From Rotaria macrura (taxonomy: Eukaryota; Rotifera; Eurotatoria; Philodinida; Philodinidae), in NCBI GenBank assembly GCA_900239685.1, contig OENT01000001.1, positions 248,001-312,000 of the forward strand: a DNA stretch of 64,000 bases, given 5' to 3'. The position numbers and the translations under genes were made by a program. Of the stretch, positions 12,080 through 25,591 are shown piece by piece. Within the stretch, counting starts at the first letter, position 1, and every line of letters begins with the position of its first letter. The notes below the pieces were generated by a model that searched no databases, was not told the origin of the DNA, and worked only from the letters and a program-made list of their open reading frames with translations.

Positions 12080-13957
12080 TCACTTCCATACGATGCAACA
12101 TGCAGTAACTGGACTTTCAGCATCGGTAATTAATTTTTTATCTTCTCGCATACAGAATCCTGTAAAGAGACCATGAATAATCCAACTACCAATAATAGAA
12201 TAGTAACCATCGAAATTAATCAAATGCGAAAGTTCTTGAAAAATATTATTTCGATCCATAAATTTGCCAGTAGTTTCATCGATGACCGTGTTATCATTGG
12301 TATTGTACAAGGTTACATTTTGTCCACATCGACCAACAATGGGTTTTTTTGCGTAACCTTTGCGTTTCATATCATCACTCAACGTCCATTCACTACGGAG
12401 TAGTGTTGGATGATTTGGATATAAAGACCAAAGAACGGGCAGCAGAGCTTTATTGCTCGTAATAACTTTCCAAAGTGGTTCAATAACTTGAATCTGATCG
12501 TTCAGTAGGATATCACTGAGACGTGGATGTTCGCCGTCGGTGGGCGACCAAATCGATTCGGTCGTGTTTCCTTGCGTACGCTCTTGTTGTGCATCAATAT
12601 AATCTTTGAATATTGTTTCCCACATCCAAAGTTTCCAAACGAATGTAACTGCTTGACCATCATTATCGATAATCAATCCATTTTTCCACACGAAATCTTT
12701 GTTTAATACACAAAGTTTTGTTTGAATACCAGCTTCCTTCATCACTTGTTGCATATAGAGTGCAGTTAACATTTCATCTCGATCATCATCAATTAAAATA
12801 TGAACAATTTTTGTTATATTTAAATATTTCCAACTGTTGACTAGAACTCGATGCATTTGAAAACCAGACGAAAATGCACACGGAATATCGACGGTTTTGA
12901 CCCATTTTTGTTGAATAATCGAACATTCAAAAAGAGCCGATGCACTATCAGCATTGTATTCAAATACTTTCAGTTGTGTACCATCGAAAGCTAAATCGAA
13001 TCGACCGGATATTTGAAGATTTTGATCACTTGCCCACGATCGACGAATACGCGACCAGAATATATTCGGTATACCAAAACGACCCAACAGTTCATCATCG
13101 TTTATAACATGATTTGTCGCTTTCATAAACATGCGATGTAATTCATTGGATGTTGTACCAATATTTAGCAAAAGATCTTGATCGATTTTATAGTAAGGTA
13201 AATTTTCGGTACTTGATCGAGAAACATCTTCACCGTACCAATCCATAAAGTATTTTTCTGCCGGACTATTTTGATCAAGCCAATTCTTTTTGATTTCATC
13301 GTTTTGATGAACAATCAAGCAACGTTCCAAATGACCGGCAGGTCTCGGTTTTTGGTAATGTTCAAGAATGGCATCCATTTTCGATTCATCCAACGGCTCT
13401 AATTGATGATTATCTTCGATTTCCATCCAGCCAAGGATCTCATGTTCTTTATCTTTAATAGAATATTTTCCATCTTCTTCAATCATCGATAATTCTCGTG
13501 CATAGTCACCAGGCCAATAATGCGAATCGAAATTTTGTTCTGCTATACGAATTCGGTCTGATAAAACTTCACAAATGACGGCAATATGTCCGAAAGGCTG
13601 TTCAGTTGACTTAGCAAATATCAATAAAGAGTCTGGTTCTGGTCGATGAGCCGAACCATTTGCATAAGCTTTTAGTGGAAATAATTTTCCATCGGTCACC
13701 CGTTCAATATTGGCCACTTCCGTAAATATATTGGCAGCATGAGGAACATTTTGGAATATGCATCGTTTACGCATGAGAAGCCAACGTCGTGCATATTCAA
13801 CACATTGCCATTTGAAACCCAAGAAAACGCCATGAAAATAGTGTTGTTCTACAGAAAAAAATGCATCATCTCCATTCGAGTAGGCAGGTACATTGGTCGA
13901 AGCAATTCCTTGAATCTGATTGAATGGAGCAGTCAAATTCGAATTTTCTGGTGCCAT
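12080..13957 (-). CDS. gss: Bifunctional glutathionylspermidine synthetase/amidase, foreign-type
   Basis: This intronless gene encodes 625 residues, the size of E. coli Gss (about 619). Gss joins glutathione to spermidine with ATP and, through a separate CHAP-family amidase domain, cleaves the product; trypanothione synthetases are relatives. Amidase domain, about residues 1-190: catalytic Cys52 in KWQCVEYARR, His125 in FGHIAV and Glu141 in RIAEQN. ATP-grasp synthetase domain, about 200-625: GRFDLAFDG (Arg320, Asp322), KVFEYNADSAS (Glu334, Asn336), SNKALLPVLWSLYP and KKPIVGRCGQN. All key motifs of both domains are present, so both activities are plausible. The enzyme is typical of enterobacteria and kinetoplastids, not animals, and has been reported as foreign in bdelloids. 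Its lack of introns, among intron-rich neighbours, fits horizontal transfer. An acceptor-like TTTTAAG ends 14 nt before the ATG, suggesting host-style trans-splicing. Confidence 0.95.
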   Translation of the reverse strand: MAPENSNLTAPFNQIQGIASTNVPAYSNGDDAFFSVEQHYFHGVFLGFKWQCVEYARRWLLMRKRCIFQNVPHAANIFTEVANIERVTDGKLFPLKAYANGSAHRPEPDSLLIFAKSTEQPFGHIAVICEVLSDRIRIAEQNFDSHYWPGDYARELSMIEEDGKYSIKDKEHEILGWMEIEDNHQLEPLDESKMDAILEHYQKPRPAGHLERCLIVHQNDEIKKNWLDQNSPAEKYFMDWYGEDVSRSSTENLPYYKIDQDLLLNIGTTSNELHRMFMKATNHVINDDELLGRFGIPNIFWSRIRRSWASDQNLQISGRFDLAFDGTQLKVFEYNADSASALFECSIIQQKWVKTVDIPCAFSSGFQMHRVLVNSWKYLNITKIVHILIDDDRDEMLTALYMQQVMKEAGIQTKLCVLNKDFVWKNGLIIDNDGQAVTFVWKLWMWETIFKDYIDAQQERTQGNTTESIWSPTDGEHPRLSDILLNDQIQVIEPLWKVITSNKALLPVLWSLYPNHPTLLRSEWTLSDDMKRKGYAKKPIVGRCGQNVTLYNTNDNTVIDETTGKFMDRNNIFQELSHLINFDGYYSIIGSWIIHGLFTGFCMREDKKLITDAESPVTACCIVWK

Positions 13958-16900
13958 TGCTGTTCTATTTTCTTAAAATAGAAAGAAGAATGAAATATGC
14001 ATTCATGATCTTGCCTCATAAATCAAGGTAAGACAGTATGGATTAAGAACACTTTATCCCTTTTTTTATTTCTAGAAGAATCAGACGAAAGCAATCAAGT
14101 TAGATAAATCAACCGGTTAAAAATGAAACGAAACTTCAATAAATACATACATGCATAGGCATGTATATATATATATATATATGAACGTGCGTTAAGAATA
14201 AGAAGGAAGTAGTAAAACAAGACTGCGTCATGATGATGAAGCAAGTTGAATTTGTAAAAAGAAAGAGAGGCAGAATGTTTATGTGAGAACACACGTGCTT
14301 TCATTCGCAGACGTCAATGCAATTTTAGCATTCTGTGATTTCATCTTTATGGCGTTCTTACAGCTACCGCGACGAGAGTAATATCTCTTGACATTAAAAA
14401 AAAATGTATTGTCATCATCACGTAAATACAAGCAGAGATTTTCCATGTTTACCGTTAGATTGAAACTCAATTTTTTCCTTTTTTTTGTTAAGTTTGTTAT
14501 GATTTTTAGGAAAGCTTCATCGTAAAATAATTTGCCATTTTCTACTCACGAAATATGATTTAGTTGCATCAGAGAACTGATGCTTATTTCGATTAAGTTT
14601 GCGGCAAAATTTTCTACGTGAACGAATCAAGTCGATAAATATAACATGGCAACTTTTTTCAACCAGTAGTAAATAAAGATAAATAGGAGTACCTTTCTAT
14701 CATTAAAATATACAACGTTTCTGATTGTGATGTGAGCATCCAATAAAGATGAAATCTCGCTGATGAATTTAGATATGCGAATGCATCATCTCTTTCCTTC
14801 GTTGTTTTTTTACATAAACCATACGAGCACTGTGCTTTTCACGAGCGGAAATAACCTTATTAAGCTCCAGTAAAAGTGTCCTTCGTCGACATGCAATGCA
14901 CACGAAGAGAAAAATAAAGGATGAGAGTGGTAGAAGAGAAAAAAAAACTGCCAAGTCAACCCGTAGAGGTAATCGAGATAAAAAGTAATAATAAAGAGAT
15001 TCATGAATTGAGGAGAAAAAACAATTTATGAACTATTCTAGTCGCATTTCTTTGGTGAATACATGAAAAATATACATTGGATTTATGAGACAATTTGGTA
15101 GTTTTGAAATTTGCAACTTTATACATGTATTACTGTAAAAGTCATGAAAATATTGATATTGTCAGATGCGGATGTGTGAGGTGTTTTGTTTCGAGGAACA
15201 AAAAATAAAGACAAACTAGATTTTTCATCTCAATACGAATGAGAGATATGTTTTTGCTGAAAGACAACTGATCACTTGTCTCAGTTTATTTGCAAACCTA
15301 AAAATAAAATAGAAACCGATATTCACCGAGTTCTACTTATTGACAAAATAAAATAGATTAAGCAAGGGGAAAAGAACATGTGAATGTGGATTACTAATTC
15401 CTCAGTTTCTTTTTCGTTGTGCAAAAATTGGTAGCTTCTGTTTCTCTCTGATCTTTAATCACGCGTTCGAGTATGTGTGGTCTGTCGACAAAAAGGTAAG
15501 AGAACGAAAATGGCAGAAACACATAATTGTATTTAAACGATCATCAATTTATGCAACGGAATCAGTTTGTGCTCTTGGAAAAGAAAAACTTTCAAATGCT
15601 TCTAGACTTGGAAAAATACTTTTCATTTTGCCACAGATACTCGTTGTTGGATTATGGGATTTTTTTTCTTTTTCAATCAGTGCCTATAAGGGACTTCTTT
15701 AACTATCTTGAAATTTTCACACAATGAGACACACACTCCTCATCAAATATTGGTCCAAAGTAATTGTGTGGCAACATTTAGGGTATCGATGTTAGTATTC
15801 GTGCCATTCGAATTATTCTATTTGAGAATAATTTTGTAAGTTGTCATGTATGACGTGTTCTGAAAAATATTTTCGCATGCTAATTTTATTCAAGAAAGGA
15901 AGAGTCATATGCGTACATATCGTCTTCTATATCTGATCAAGTTGACCTATTATTGCCATTTGGTATGAACTAGGTAGGATAATCTTAAATCAAGCGATTC
16001 TGATGCAAAGAAATCATACACGAGAAGGAAATAATTGAATTCTAGAAACTTCAGAAGAGTTATCAGAGTTTCAAGAAATATCTATAAATCAAGGAGACAT
16101 AATGTGACCGCACGAGGTTTCAAAAAGTTTTTGAGTACATAGCCAATCAAAAGACTTTCGATATGGTTTTTGAATTTTTGCGGATAAAATGTGCACACAG
16201 ACAAGAAATTTATTATTTTCATTCTTCATGCGTATTGTTGTTGGTTTAGATAAGCTTTTCGACGAATCATTCTCCATCAGTTGCTATTTGTCTTCTTTTA
16301 TTTCTTACTTAGTAATCTAAACGAAGAAACATTTTTATCACTACAGTTATGAACTCGAAAACTATTCGAAACAAATACTATTGATATTTTTTCAAAGTTC
16401 GCCTCTAACTAGAAGCATTTCTTCTAAACAAAAAGAAATATTGAGAAAGATCTAAATGGAATCAGATGTAATGGTGTGAGAATGTTTACTTCCTTTCGAT
16501 ATTCCCATAAATGATTTAAGTGAACTATTATGCTCGAAGAGATATTTGAAGCATAGAATAAATGTTTATATAGAAGTCATTAGAAGTAGATATCTGTGTC
16601 ACTAATAGGTAGTAGTGTGTTGTATGAATAAAGATATGATTGAAAGAATAACTTGATACTTTATCATTGTTTAGCATGAACTAGATAGTTCGATTACTGA
16701 GTAATTCTTTTTCTGCTGTTTTTTTTTTGATTGTCTATTTAATGATTTACTTAGTTCAGTCAAACGAAATAGGATAAAAATAGCATAGTTTACTTTAAAG
16801 GTGATTTAAATTTACCATGACAATTTCTATATTTCGACAGTTGTGGATGACAGACCACTGTTCTTATGTTTAACTTCTTGAATATCTAAGGCACGAGTCA

Positions 16901-19900
16901 TATTTATAATCGTTTCATCATTTCTGGTAAATAATGGTCTGTTTTAAAATGAAATTTTATTCTGATTAAAATGAATCTCGTGAACAATTATATGACTCAA
17001 AAAATATATACAGGCATAAGTGATACGTGATATCTTCTCCCTTATTATAATGGCATAATGTCAATTAAGACTAATTTACTACTGATAAGTTCAGATCGAG
17101 AATATATTTAAAGTTCATTCAGCGAAATTTCTAATACAATTATATTCTTAAAGAAAGAATGAAAAATTCATATGGAGGTATACTGACAACATTGCTGAAA
17201 GGAAGAGAACACGATGGATTATGACAATATTCCTTGTTCAGAATGGGTGTTCAAATTATTTTTTAACTGCTGAATACAAACACGAACCTTTTCTATGAAT
17301 AACAGCGCATCTATAACTTGAAAATCGATCGAATTCTTTCATACGCTAGATGCGCACAATACACCTCCTACATTGTTGGCAATATTCTATTGACGAAGAG
17401 AAAGATTTTTGATGAGTTAAGTATTTTCGACAATGCAAATGGGGATAAAATATAATTTTAGCTTGACTGTCTCCTTTTCTTTGAAATAAAATCAACGTTG
17501 TAAACTTCTAGAACGTAGTTTACTGTCAGTTTTATTTAGATTGCTTTCTAAATAATCAGCTTTCTGATTTGTGGTATTATTAATTCTAGTTAGGGTAGGT
17601 GCGAGCGTAGGTATGAGTATGTGGGTCAGTGATGGTGGATATATGTGTGTATATTGTTGGATGAAACCGAACCCACATCCTTTTCTATAGACATCACTTT
17701 AATGGTACATTGCCCTTTTTAAGAATTTTCTGAATTTTCCTTTGCGGTAGTGTTTTTACAAATTTTGGTTTTGGTTCTATCTTTTCATTCCAATGTATTG
17801 CTTTTCTTACGTTTGACATTGTACATGTAGTTGTTCGATATTTTGACTGTTTTTTTTCGACATTTCTCGATTCAACATCTTTTCATTCTGCCTTTTCCAT
17901 TGATTCGTGTCCAAGTGTCAATTAATGCATGAGTTGTGTTGTGTAAATGCGTATGAGTTTATTGTTTGCAGATATTGTTACAGGAACGATCCAATGTTTT
18001 CTTCAAACATAAGGTTACGTTTTTCTCAATATGATGATAATGCTATTCGTAGTAAATGTCTTGAAAAGTCCTTGGAAGAATGACAATAGAAATTCTTGCA
18101 AGTTTTTGATAAATAAACTAAGAATCTTCTGTGAATTACTTAGAATTGACCAGAACAATCATGGTTATGGTAAATGGTTTACATGAAGTTAGTGAGCGCC
18201 CCATAATCTTTTGTAATTCAGGGGGGGGGGGAGCGTCATTACTTCTCCCCCCATTCGACAGGGCCTCTCTGATTTTGTATGACGAGAGCTCGGCAAAGTA
18301 ATAAACATGAAGATCAAGATTATGCAGATCAAGATCCATCATAATGGTATGCCTTTAATTGATTCTAATAATCCAAAAGAATTGAAAATCTAAAATAAAT
18401 AATTGATTATTTCGGATACAATCGTTTAAAAATGAGTAGAAAACTGACTATAATTGATTATTTCTGATGGAAATTGACAAAATCTTGCATTCATTTTGAT
18501 TGATTTCCAAGACAGTCTCTATCATGGAAATATGACCCTCCATCCCAGAAAATTTCGATTTTCCACTGGATGTTTTTCAGTATTTCTTTAAAAACTTCAA
18601 AATATTGATCGAAAATTGGAGAAACACAACATGTAGACACCATGCTCAACCTGTATCCACGCCAGACACTCGTGCCAATTAGTGACAATTATAATCGGCT
18701 TCCTTCATTGGTTAGAGTCGAAAGTAATATAAATCGTCATCAACTGAATCTTGAGTTTTTTCGAATATTTTTCATTGAAATCTATCAATAATTGGTTAAA
18801 ATTCGATTATCAGCTAATTTTTATTAAATTTCTTTTCTTCCCTTGGACAACTGCGCTGAGTCTTGTCTAATATAATGTTTTGTAATAACTAAAAAGTTTT
18901 CTATTTTGGTCTAAGGCTCCACAATCTTGTTTTCTAGGCGTGACTCTTAATTGATTTTATGTAAAAAAAATTTTAAAACTCCTAGGGGAAAGTTCAAAAA
19001 TTAATGCTAATCAGACAGTTGACCTTTCAACAGCTGAGCCTCACCACTTGAGTCTGCATTGGTTAATCAAATGACAAAAATATTTTTATTAACATGCAAG
19101 CATCATCTTATCGCCTTGTTGATTCGCTGTTAACTGACCTCTGTGAGTAAGATAATTTTCTCTATAGAGATGAAGAAACTTTGCAGACAATCACTTTTTA
19201 AACATTAATCTAATCCTCATTCATATTTCTCTTGCTATAGTATTGTTGCATAATGTGTAAAACCTTTCTGAAATAAGGACTTGCTTCTGTTGTGCGGATT
19301 TCGTTATCATCTTGGTAATTAATCAATCTTAATCAATTTGGCTTTGTTACAAAAATAATTGTGTTGGCCATTTGGGTGTTGATGTACTTGAACAGAATGC
19401 CTACAACCCTACTCTTCATAGATAACCGGACCCATAAAGTAGAAGCTGATCTTTGACTTGTAAGAATTTCATAATAGACGCTTTATAATAACAATAAAAA
19501 AAAGACGGAACTGTCATAAATATACTAAGTAAAAAATCTAAAAAATAATTTGTAAAATCAACTAGTTTACTCTACGATGGTTAAGTTAGCTATACTGAAG
19601 TCTAATAGCGAATCATCAATCTTGTGGGAAGATGTTGCATGTTTCTATCTACTGATGTTAAGTTAAAAGAAAGTGATCAAGTATGGATTTTACTTTTTTC
19701 AGTAATTAATCAATTAAGGCTCAACTGTCGATGTACCGAAACTGACAGGAATTTTAAAACTTTTAGAGGGCTTAGATAAATTGTGCGGTCTAAGTGTGCG
19801 ACTCATTGGGCCTCCCTTGGTGCCATCGCTATATGAAATTTCATCTATTACAGTGTGTGCATGTGTATTTCGTCAATGTAACAATGCGTGACCTATTCTT

Positions 19901-21602
19901 TTTTGTGATGTCCCTAGTCATCTTGTCTTCAACTATAGAATCACTTTGTTTTGTTTTTCTTACGAGTTATGATGGTGTAGTAGAGCACTATTGTGATGAA
20001 TCTCAATTAAATGAGACTGATGTACATTCTAAATGTAACGCTAGCTATTTCAGTCGTTTTAAAAATCAAGCTTAAGCATTAAAATATAAATTTCGTCTTC
20101 TTACGTCCATATATATGACTGATGATTTTCTAAAAATAAATTTCCTCGAAAGAAGTTATACTTGTTTTTGTTTTTCATACAAATGAATATTTGATCTTTC
20201 TCTAAAGTTCTAATCGAGAAAATTTTCACTGTTTCTGCTAGATTGCAGAACCAAAACTGTCAGCGGCTTTACAGCAGATTTCTCAAGAAAGTATACGACT
20301 ACTCAATTGAGATATTTCTTGTCGATATCGATCCATTGATTTCCTATAGCTAGTAAAATTTTAGAATAAACTAATGAAATGTTTATTCCTGAATATTTCG
20401 CTTTTAATATGTGTAAGATGTATTTACTTGACAATATTTTACTTTTGAGTTTGATAGCACATCATTGTGAATCAATTATAGAGATCTTATGATGAAAATA
20501 TTCCTAGCTCTTCTACCTCATTCATCGACATACTCTGTTGTAGACATTATTTTGTTTGAAAGCATCTTCTACGTTATCCGACTTGATAGTTTGTTTATGT
20601 ATTTTTTGTGCTGTACATAACGTTTATCAAGTTGATGATCGATAATGACGAAAGTAATTTAAATAATGATCCAAAACAGGGGCAAATCACATAAAGAGTG
20701 TACTAGGGATAAAGTCCATTAAAATGCAAATGTCTTCTTTTAATACAACATACATTTTTCTATTAGATTAAGAAAGTTTCATTTATTTAATTCTTTCATT
20801 AGTGAAACTTTTTTTTTTCATGCGCTGACCTTCAGAATTCTCCATTGCTCATAACATTCTTATTCAAGAATCTTAAGCAATTCATGTTCATGGGAGAATA
20901 AATTTCATTAAAATCAGGATTAAAATAATTGAAAATATTTTTTCAAGTCGAACTTATTTTCAAGAGAAAAGTATTCGATCGAAAAATTGATTGGAAGTCA
21001 AAACAAACATTTATTGTATGGAATTCTTTTTCTTTCTAATGGGCATAAAATGTTTAACTTTCAAGATTTGTCCATAGTGCATAACATTCTTGCGTCAGAA
21101 GCTGCATAAGTACATGCACATGAGCAAGAAGGTTTCTCTATGATTGTATCTGAACGATTTTCGATGTTTTGATCAATATTGACATCATACAAATAGTAGA
21201 TAAAATCTTATAGTCATTGTCAGTTATTTGAGTAGAAAACCAGTTTAATAAAGAGTTGATTTATTAGTGCGATAAATGATGAAACGCCGCATTGTCTCAT
21301 AGAGTTTTTTGCGAAGTGAAGGCATCTTTTAATTCCTAACGCCATCTATGAAATCTTTATGATATTGGAAGCAATAAAGACACATCATCCATTTGCATTC
21401 GTCATTGGTAGTCAAAAGGTTTGCCCATGAAATGGTCGCTCATTGTTCATCATCTCGTTAGTTTGTCTTATTTATTATTGATTGTTGTCTTGATGATTTT
21501 ATAAAACTATATCGTTTCTTCCATGTCAATTAGAGAAGAAAACAAGATTTTCTTGATTATTTTCAGAATGCGTCATAAACTACAAATATAATTAAAAAAC
21601 AA
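13958..21602. other. Long gene-poor stretch upstream of Dishevelled
   Basis: About 7.6 kb with no gene I can support. It holds a TA microsatellite at 14164-14182 and an 11-base G run at 18221-18231 next to a C-rich run, in a locally GC-richer patch of about 150 bp (18190-18310). The scattered short open frames lack domain signatures. The right end should contain the Dishevelled promoter; an acceptor-like TTATTTTCAG ends at 21566. Confidence 0.5.
18221..18231. repeat. G11 homopolymer run
   Basis: Eleven consecutive G residues in otherwise A+T-rich DNA, followed about 20 bases later by a C6 run that could pair with it. A slippage-prone site; no function is evident. Confidence 0.8.
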
Positions 21603-24600
21603 ATGAGTGACGATGCGGGTAAATCACCCGTTGAAAAAACTCAAATTTCGCCGAGAAATAAAACACCAATAAGCTCTGAAATAAAAGTCTTTTATTACAT
21701 CGATGATCAAGATCCACCGTATTTAACAAAACTCAATCTAACCGAACCACCACGTTTAAAAGATTTTAAGAATGCTCTTGATCGTAACTGTACCAAATAT
21801 AAATTTTTCTTTGCAACCAATGATCCGTCGATGGGGAAAGTCAAAGAAGAAATAATTCTTGATGAACAAATATTACCTTTTGATACACCGGATCGCATAC
21901 TTGCTTATCTTGTGTCAATCGAAGGTAGTACGACATCAAGTGGAGGCAGTGGCGTGGGAAGTAAACAATCGAAAGCTCATCATCATCATCATCATTACCA
22001 TCAACGTGATGAAACAATTGCAACATTGACAACAAATAGTTCTTTCAATATACAACAACCACGTCAACAACGCACGAGTCGACGTTATGGATCAGCTAAT
22101 AGTACTGATCATCCAAAACATGTTCTGAAACAACAGCGAGTTGTTAATGATGATATTCCATCTTTTCCGAATAGTGATATTGATTCAACAACATTTCTAG
22201 ATGAAACTGATGACGATAGGTTGGTCGGAAGTTTTTCTTTTAGTTGATTTACTCAAATAACAGTTTTTCTTTCTCAATCAAGATATTCAACGGTCACGGA
22301 TTCGACAACAATGTCATCTAGATATCATGGTTATAATCGACCTCGTCGACGTAAACATCGATTACCCACTGGATTTGATCGAGTAACTTTTTTCTCGATT
22401 AGTTTCTTTTTTCAAATATTTATCTCGTTCGATATTCGTTCAGGCATCATCCTTCAGTAGTCTGAATTCTGAATCAACAATGACATTAAATATAATAACG
22501 GTCACACTTAATTTAGGCATGTATAATGAATTTCATTGAACATCTAGAATGAATAATGTTGAGATGTCATCTGTCATTTAGATGCCGTTAACTTTTTGGG
22601 TATCAGTATTGTTGGCCAAAGTGATAGAACTGGTGTCAGTGACGGAGGAATTTATGTTGGATCAATCATGAAAGGGTAAATACAATTAAAATCACAAGAA
22701 ATAAATACCATAACGTTCTCATTATTCTTTTAAATTCAGAGGAGCTGTAGCTCATGATGGTCGCATTGAGCCTGGCGATATGATTCTTCAAGTAAATGAT
22801 ATTAGTTTTGAAGGTTTATCCAATGATGATGCCGTTAAAATTCTTCGTGAATCTGTTCAAAAACCTGGGTATGTTTACATGTCAACAGTTCAATAGATAT
22901 CTAAGTTTCTAAAAATCTAGACCTATCAAATTAGTCGTCGCCAAATGTTGGGATCCCACACCACGAGGTTATTTTACATTACCACATCAAGAACAAGCGC
23001 GTCCTGTTGACCCACTATCATGGATTGCACATACACAAGCAGTGCAAAATACATACAATAATCCCCAACATCAGTTGCTACTTCATCATCAACCGAACTA
23101 TAGACAATCCATATTGAATTCAGCAGCAAATATGAATTCAACAATATCAAGTACAAGCAATACGATCGCTGATAACGAACGTAAGATGGCTTTTGTTTTT
23201 TTTCAGTTCGTCGAATAATTGAGTTCTATATCTAACAACAGATTGTGGTTTTGATCTTAATTTAACTGTCAATTCGGATATGGATACGATTGTAAGAGCT
23301 ATGGCTGATCCGAACTCTGGTCTCGATATACGTGATCGAATTTGGCTAAAAATACCGATTCCAAAATCTTTTCTTGGTTTGGAAAAAAATTGAATGGTGT
23401 TGGTTGGAAAATTTTAATTAACAAATAATTTATATATTTATCTAGGATCTGACTTAGTGAATTGGTTGTTCGAACATGTCGATGGATTTGTCAATCGAAA
23501 TGATGCTAGAAAATATGCTTCGTCAATGCTGAAAGCTGGTTACATTCGACATACAGTTCATAAATTGACATTTTCTGAACAGTGCTATTATATTTTCGGA
23601 GATCTCTACGAACAAGGTATGATACATAGCCAGATCATACATTGAAAACTGTGCCATCCGGTTTAATTATAAATGTGAATAGAAAGTGTTGAATGACATC
23701 GCTCGTACTAGAAAATATGTCAACTATGATGTGAACGATTGAACGTGACAAATGTCGAATAGTCATGTTACTGGAAATCTTTCTAATCGATTCGAAAACA
23801 AAAATTGAAGTCTCATTATCACACGTCTACTAATCAAAGTGTAGTATGTACCCAGTTGAAACTATTCTTTTCTCATAGAGCAGTCTTAAGTTAATGAAAA
23901 GTTCATTTCTAAAAGAAATTTTTGATGCTAGGTATTATTAATTAAAGATGTTCCTTGTTACAATGAGCACTTCTAAGATTAATGAAAACCATCTGTTGCA
24001 TATCATTTGCCAAATGAATAGAGTAGAGGTTTTCTAGTTATTGAATTCTCACCATATACCAACTTTATCGCATGAAAAAATCTTTGAACTAATGAATGAC
24101 TTGTGAATTTAAGTAGTTTTTGCCTATGTCCTAGTGAGATTTATGAATAAGTAAAATAAGACTTCAGATTCATAATTTAATATTTTCCAGGTGTTACAAG
24201 GTCACACAAATGTTGATAGTTTGTTACTGATCTGATCCGTCTCTAGAATGCTACTTAGCGATGGTTCGTTTCCACATTAAATTTTCTATGGAAACTTTTG
24301 ATCTAGAGCAGTTGTAAAGTGAATATGTAAGATGTTTTCAAATTGTCTATTTTACATTATGACTAGGATCAAAACTGGTTGTTGAAGTTGTTCATATGAA
24401 ATTAAAAGATGTGATGTTTATATTGTAGGAACAGAAAAAATAATCCAATAAAGACATATATTTACACTTAGCCTTGTCCGTAAAAGTTTCATTGTAGACT
24501 AATTTATGAATTGAAAACAAACAATAAGTGTTTCTATCATTTTTAAAAGACATTGTGACATTCCTCATGGAAATATATAATATTCCAATGTCATGAATCC

Positions 24601-25473
24601 AGTCAAGCGAAATCTTTTTTTTTCTAAATAATCATATTTCTTTTAAGTTTACGTATTATTTCTCAAGTAACTGTTCAATTAGTTTTTCAATATGTTTTTG
24701 AAAATTAAATTTTTTAGGCATATCTCAGTTAACACTTGACGAAGACCCCGAAGAATATGAATGTGTTTCGGACCAAACAAGTACTGATCGTCGTAGTGGT
24801 GATTCAATATTAATCACAACAAGGCAAAATGCTGCAACAACATTTGGTTTTGTCGATAAAAATAATGCTCCACTTCAATCACCTTCTCATTCTCTTTTTA
24901 CTGATACGCATAACTCAGGTGAGATAGATACAAGGAAAATAACTCAAATCAATTAATATATTGATTATTTCGCACAATACGTCCCATGCACTATCTGTAT
25001 ATTATATCTAGTTATGTTAATGAAAAATTCTCATTGTCGACATTTTCCATGTTTGGATCCGACGGTAGCATGCAGCAATAATGATGACAATACTTTAGAG
25101 ACATCTTCATCACCTGTCGAAGTTTAAATTAATTATTATGATGATTATCATTTAACATATACCAGATGTCAATGGTGCTGCACATATTATTTTCTCTATT
25201 CAATTTTCTTTTTCTTTGTGTCACAAATGTGTTTTCTCTTTTGCAATAAAAAAATCTCAATGCTTTTGTTTTTCTTTTTGTAGTAAAATATATTCTCATA
25301 ATTATGATTTGTTTTCAGGTAATGCTGGTGTGAACTCAAAATCAACATTAACATATAGTAGTGAAACTAGACATTTACGTGACGTATCTTATCAATTACA
25401 TTCGAGCAAAGAATCGTTTCAGTGTGCAATGAAAAATCCATCATCACAAGAATTTTTTGTTGATGTTATGTAA
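21603..25473 (+). CDS. dsh: Dishevelled (DIX-PDZ-DEP Wnt signalling scaffold)
   Basis: Dishevelled relays Frizzled signals to the canonical and planar-polarity Wnt branches in the cytoplasm. The model gives 644 residues from ten exons: 21603-22219, 22283-22382, 22444-22516, 22582-22675, 22740-22868, 22921-23180, 23242-23376, 23446-23616, 24718-24918 and 25319-25473. The DIX domain (about 26-110) has [19 protein letters not shown] and KVKEEI. A His run follows. The PDZ domain (about 253-340) reads [34 protein letters not shown] and RIEPGDM. The DEP domain (about 430-510) has [26 protein letters not shown] and [13 protein letters not shown]. The last exon ends EFFVDVM, the conserved animal Dishevelled C-terminus. 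Intron 3 (22517-22581) must be GC-AG to keep frame. Intron 8 is 1101 bp. A competing last exon exists at 25012-25127. Confidence 0.95.
25012..25127 (+). CDS. dsh: Possible alternative last exon of Dishevelled
   Basis: An acceptor TATATCTAG ends at 25011. From there a 116-bp stretch continues in the phase left by exon 9 (donor at 24919), giving 38 codons to a TAA at 25127. The encoded tail (starting [14 protein letters not shown]) has no similarity to the normal C-terminus and would replace the exon that ends in FVDVM. It contains several Cys and His residues and a Ser/Thr-rich end. I infer a possible short isoform; it may equally be chance within the 400-bp intron. Confidence 0.35.
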
Positions 25474-25591
25474 TTTATTAAATTCAATTTTGTTTTCTTT
25501 CACTGTATAAAAACTTTCATTTTAGTATTAGGACTATAGAAATGTATTTAATCATTGCGATTTGTTTTAGACTAAATTTACGAAAACAGAA

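Noticed and set aside
18136-18342. Minus-strand open frame across the G11 run
   Set aside because: The frame depends on the length of a homopolymer and shows no domain; kept only as a low-complexity note.
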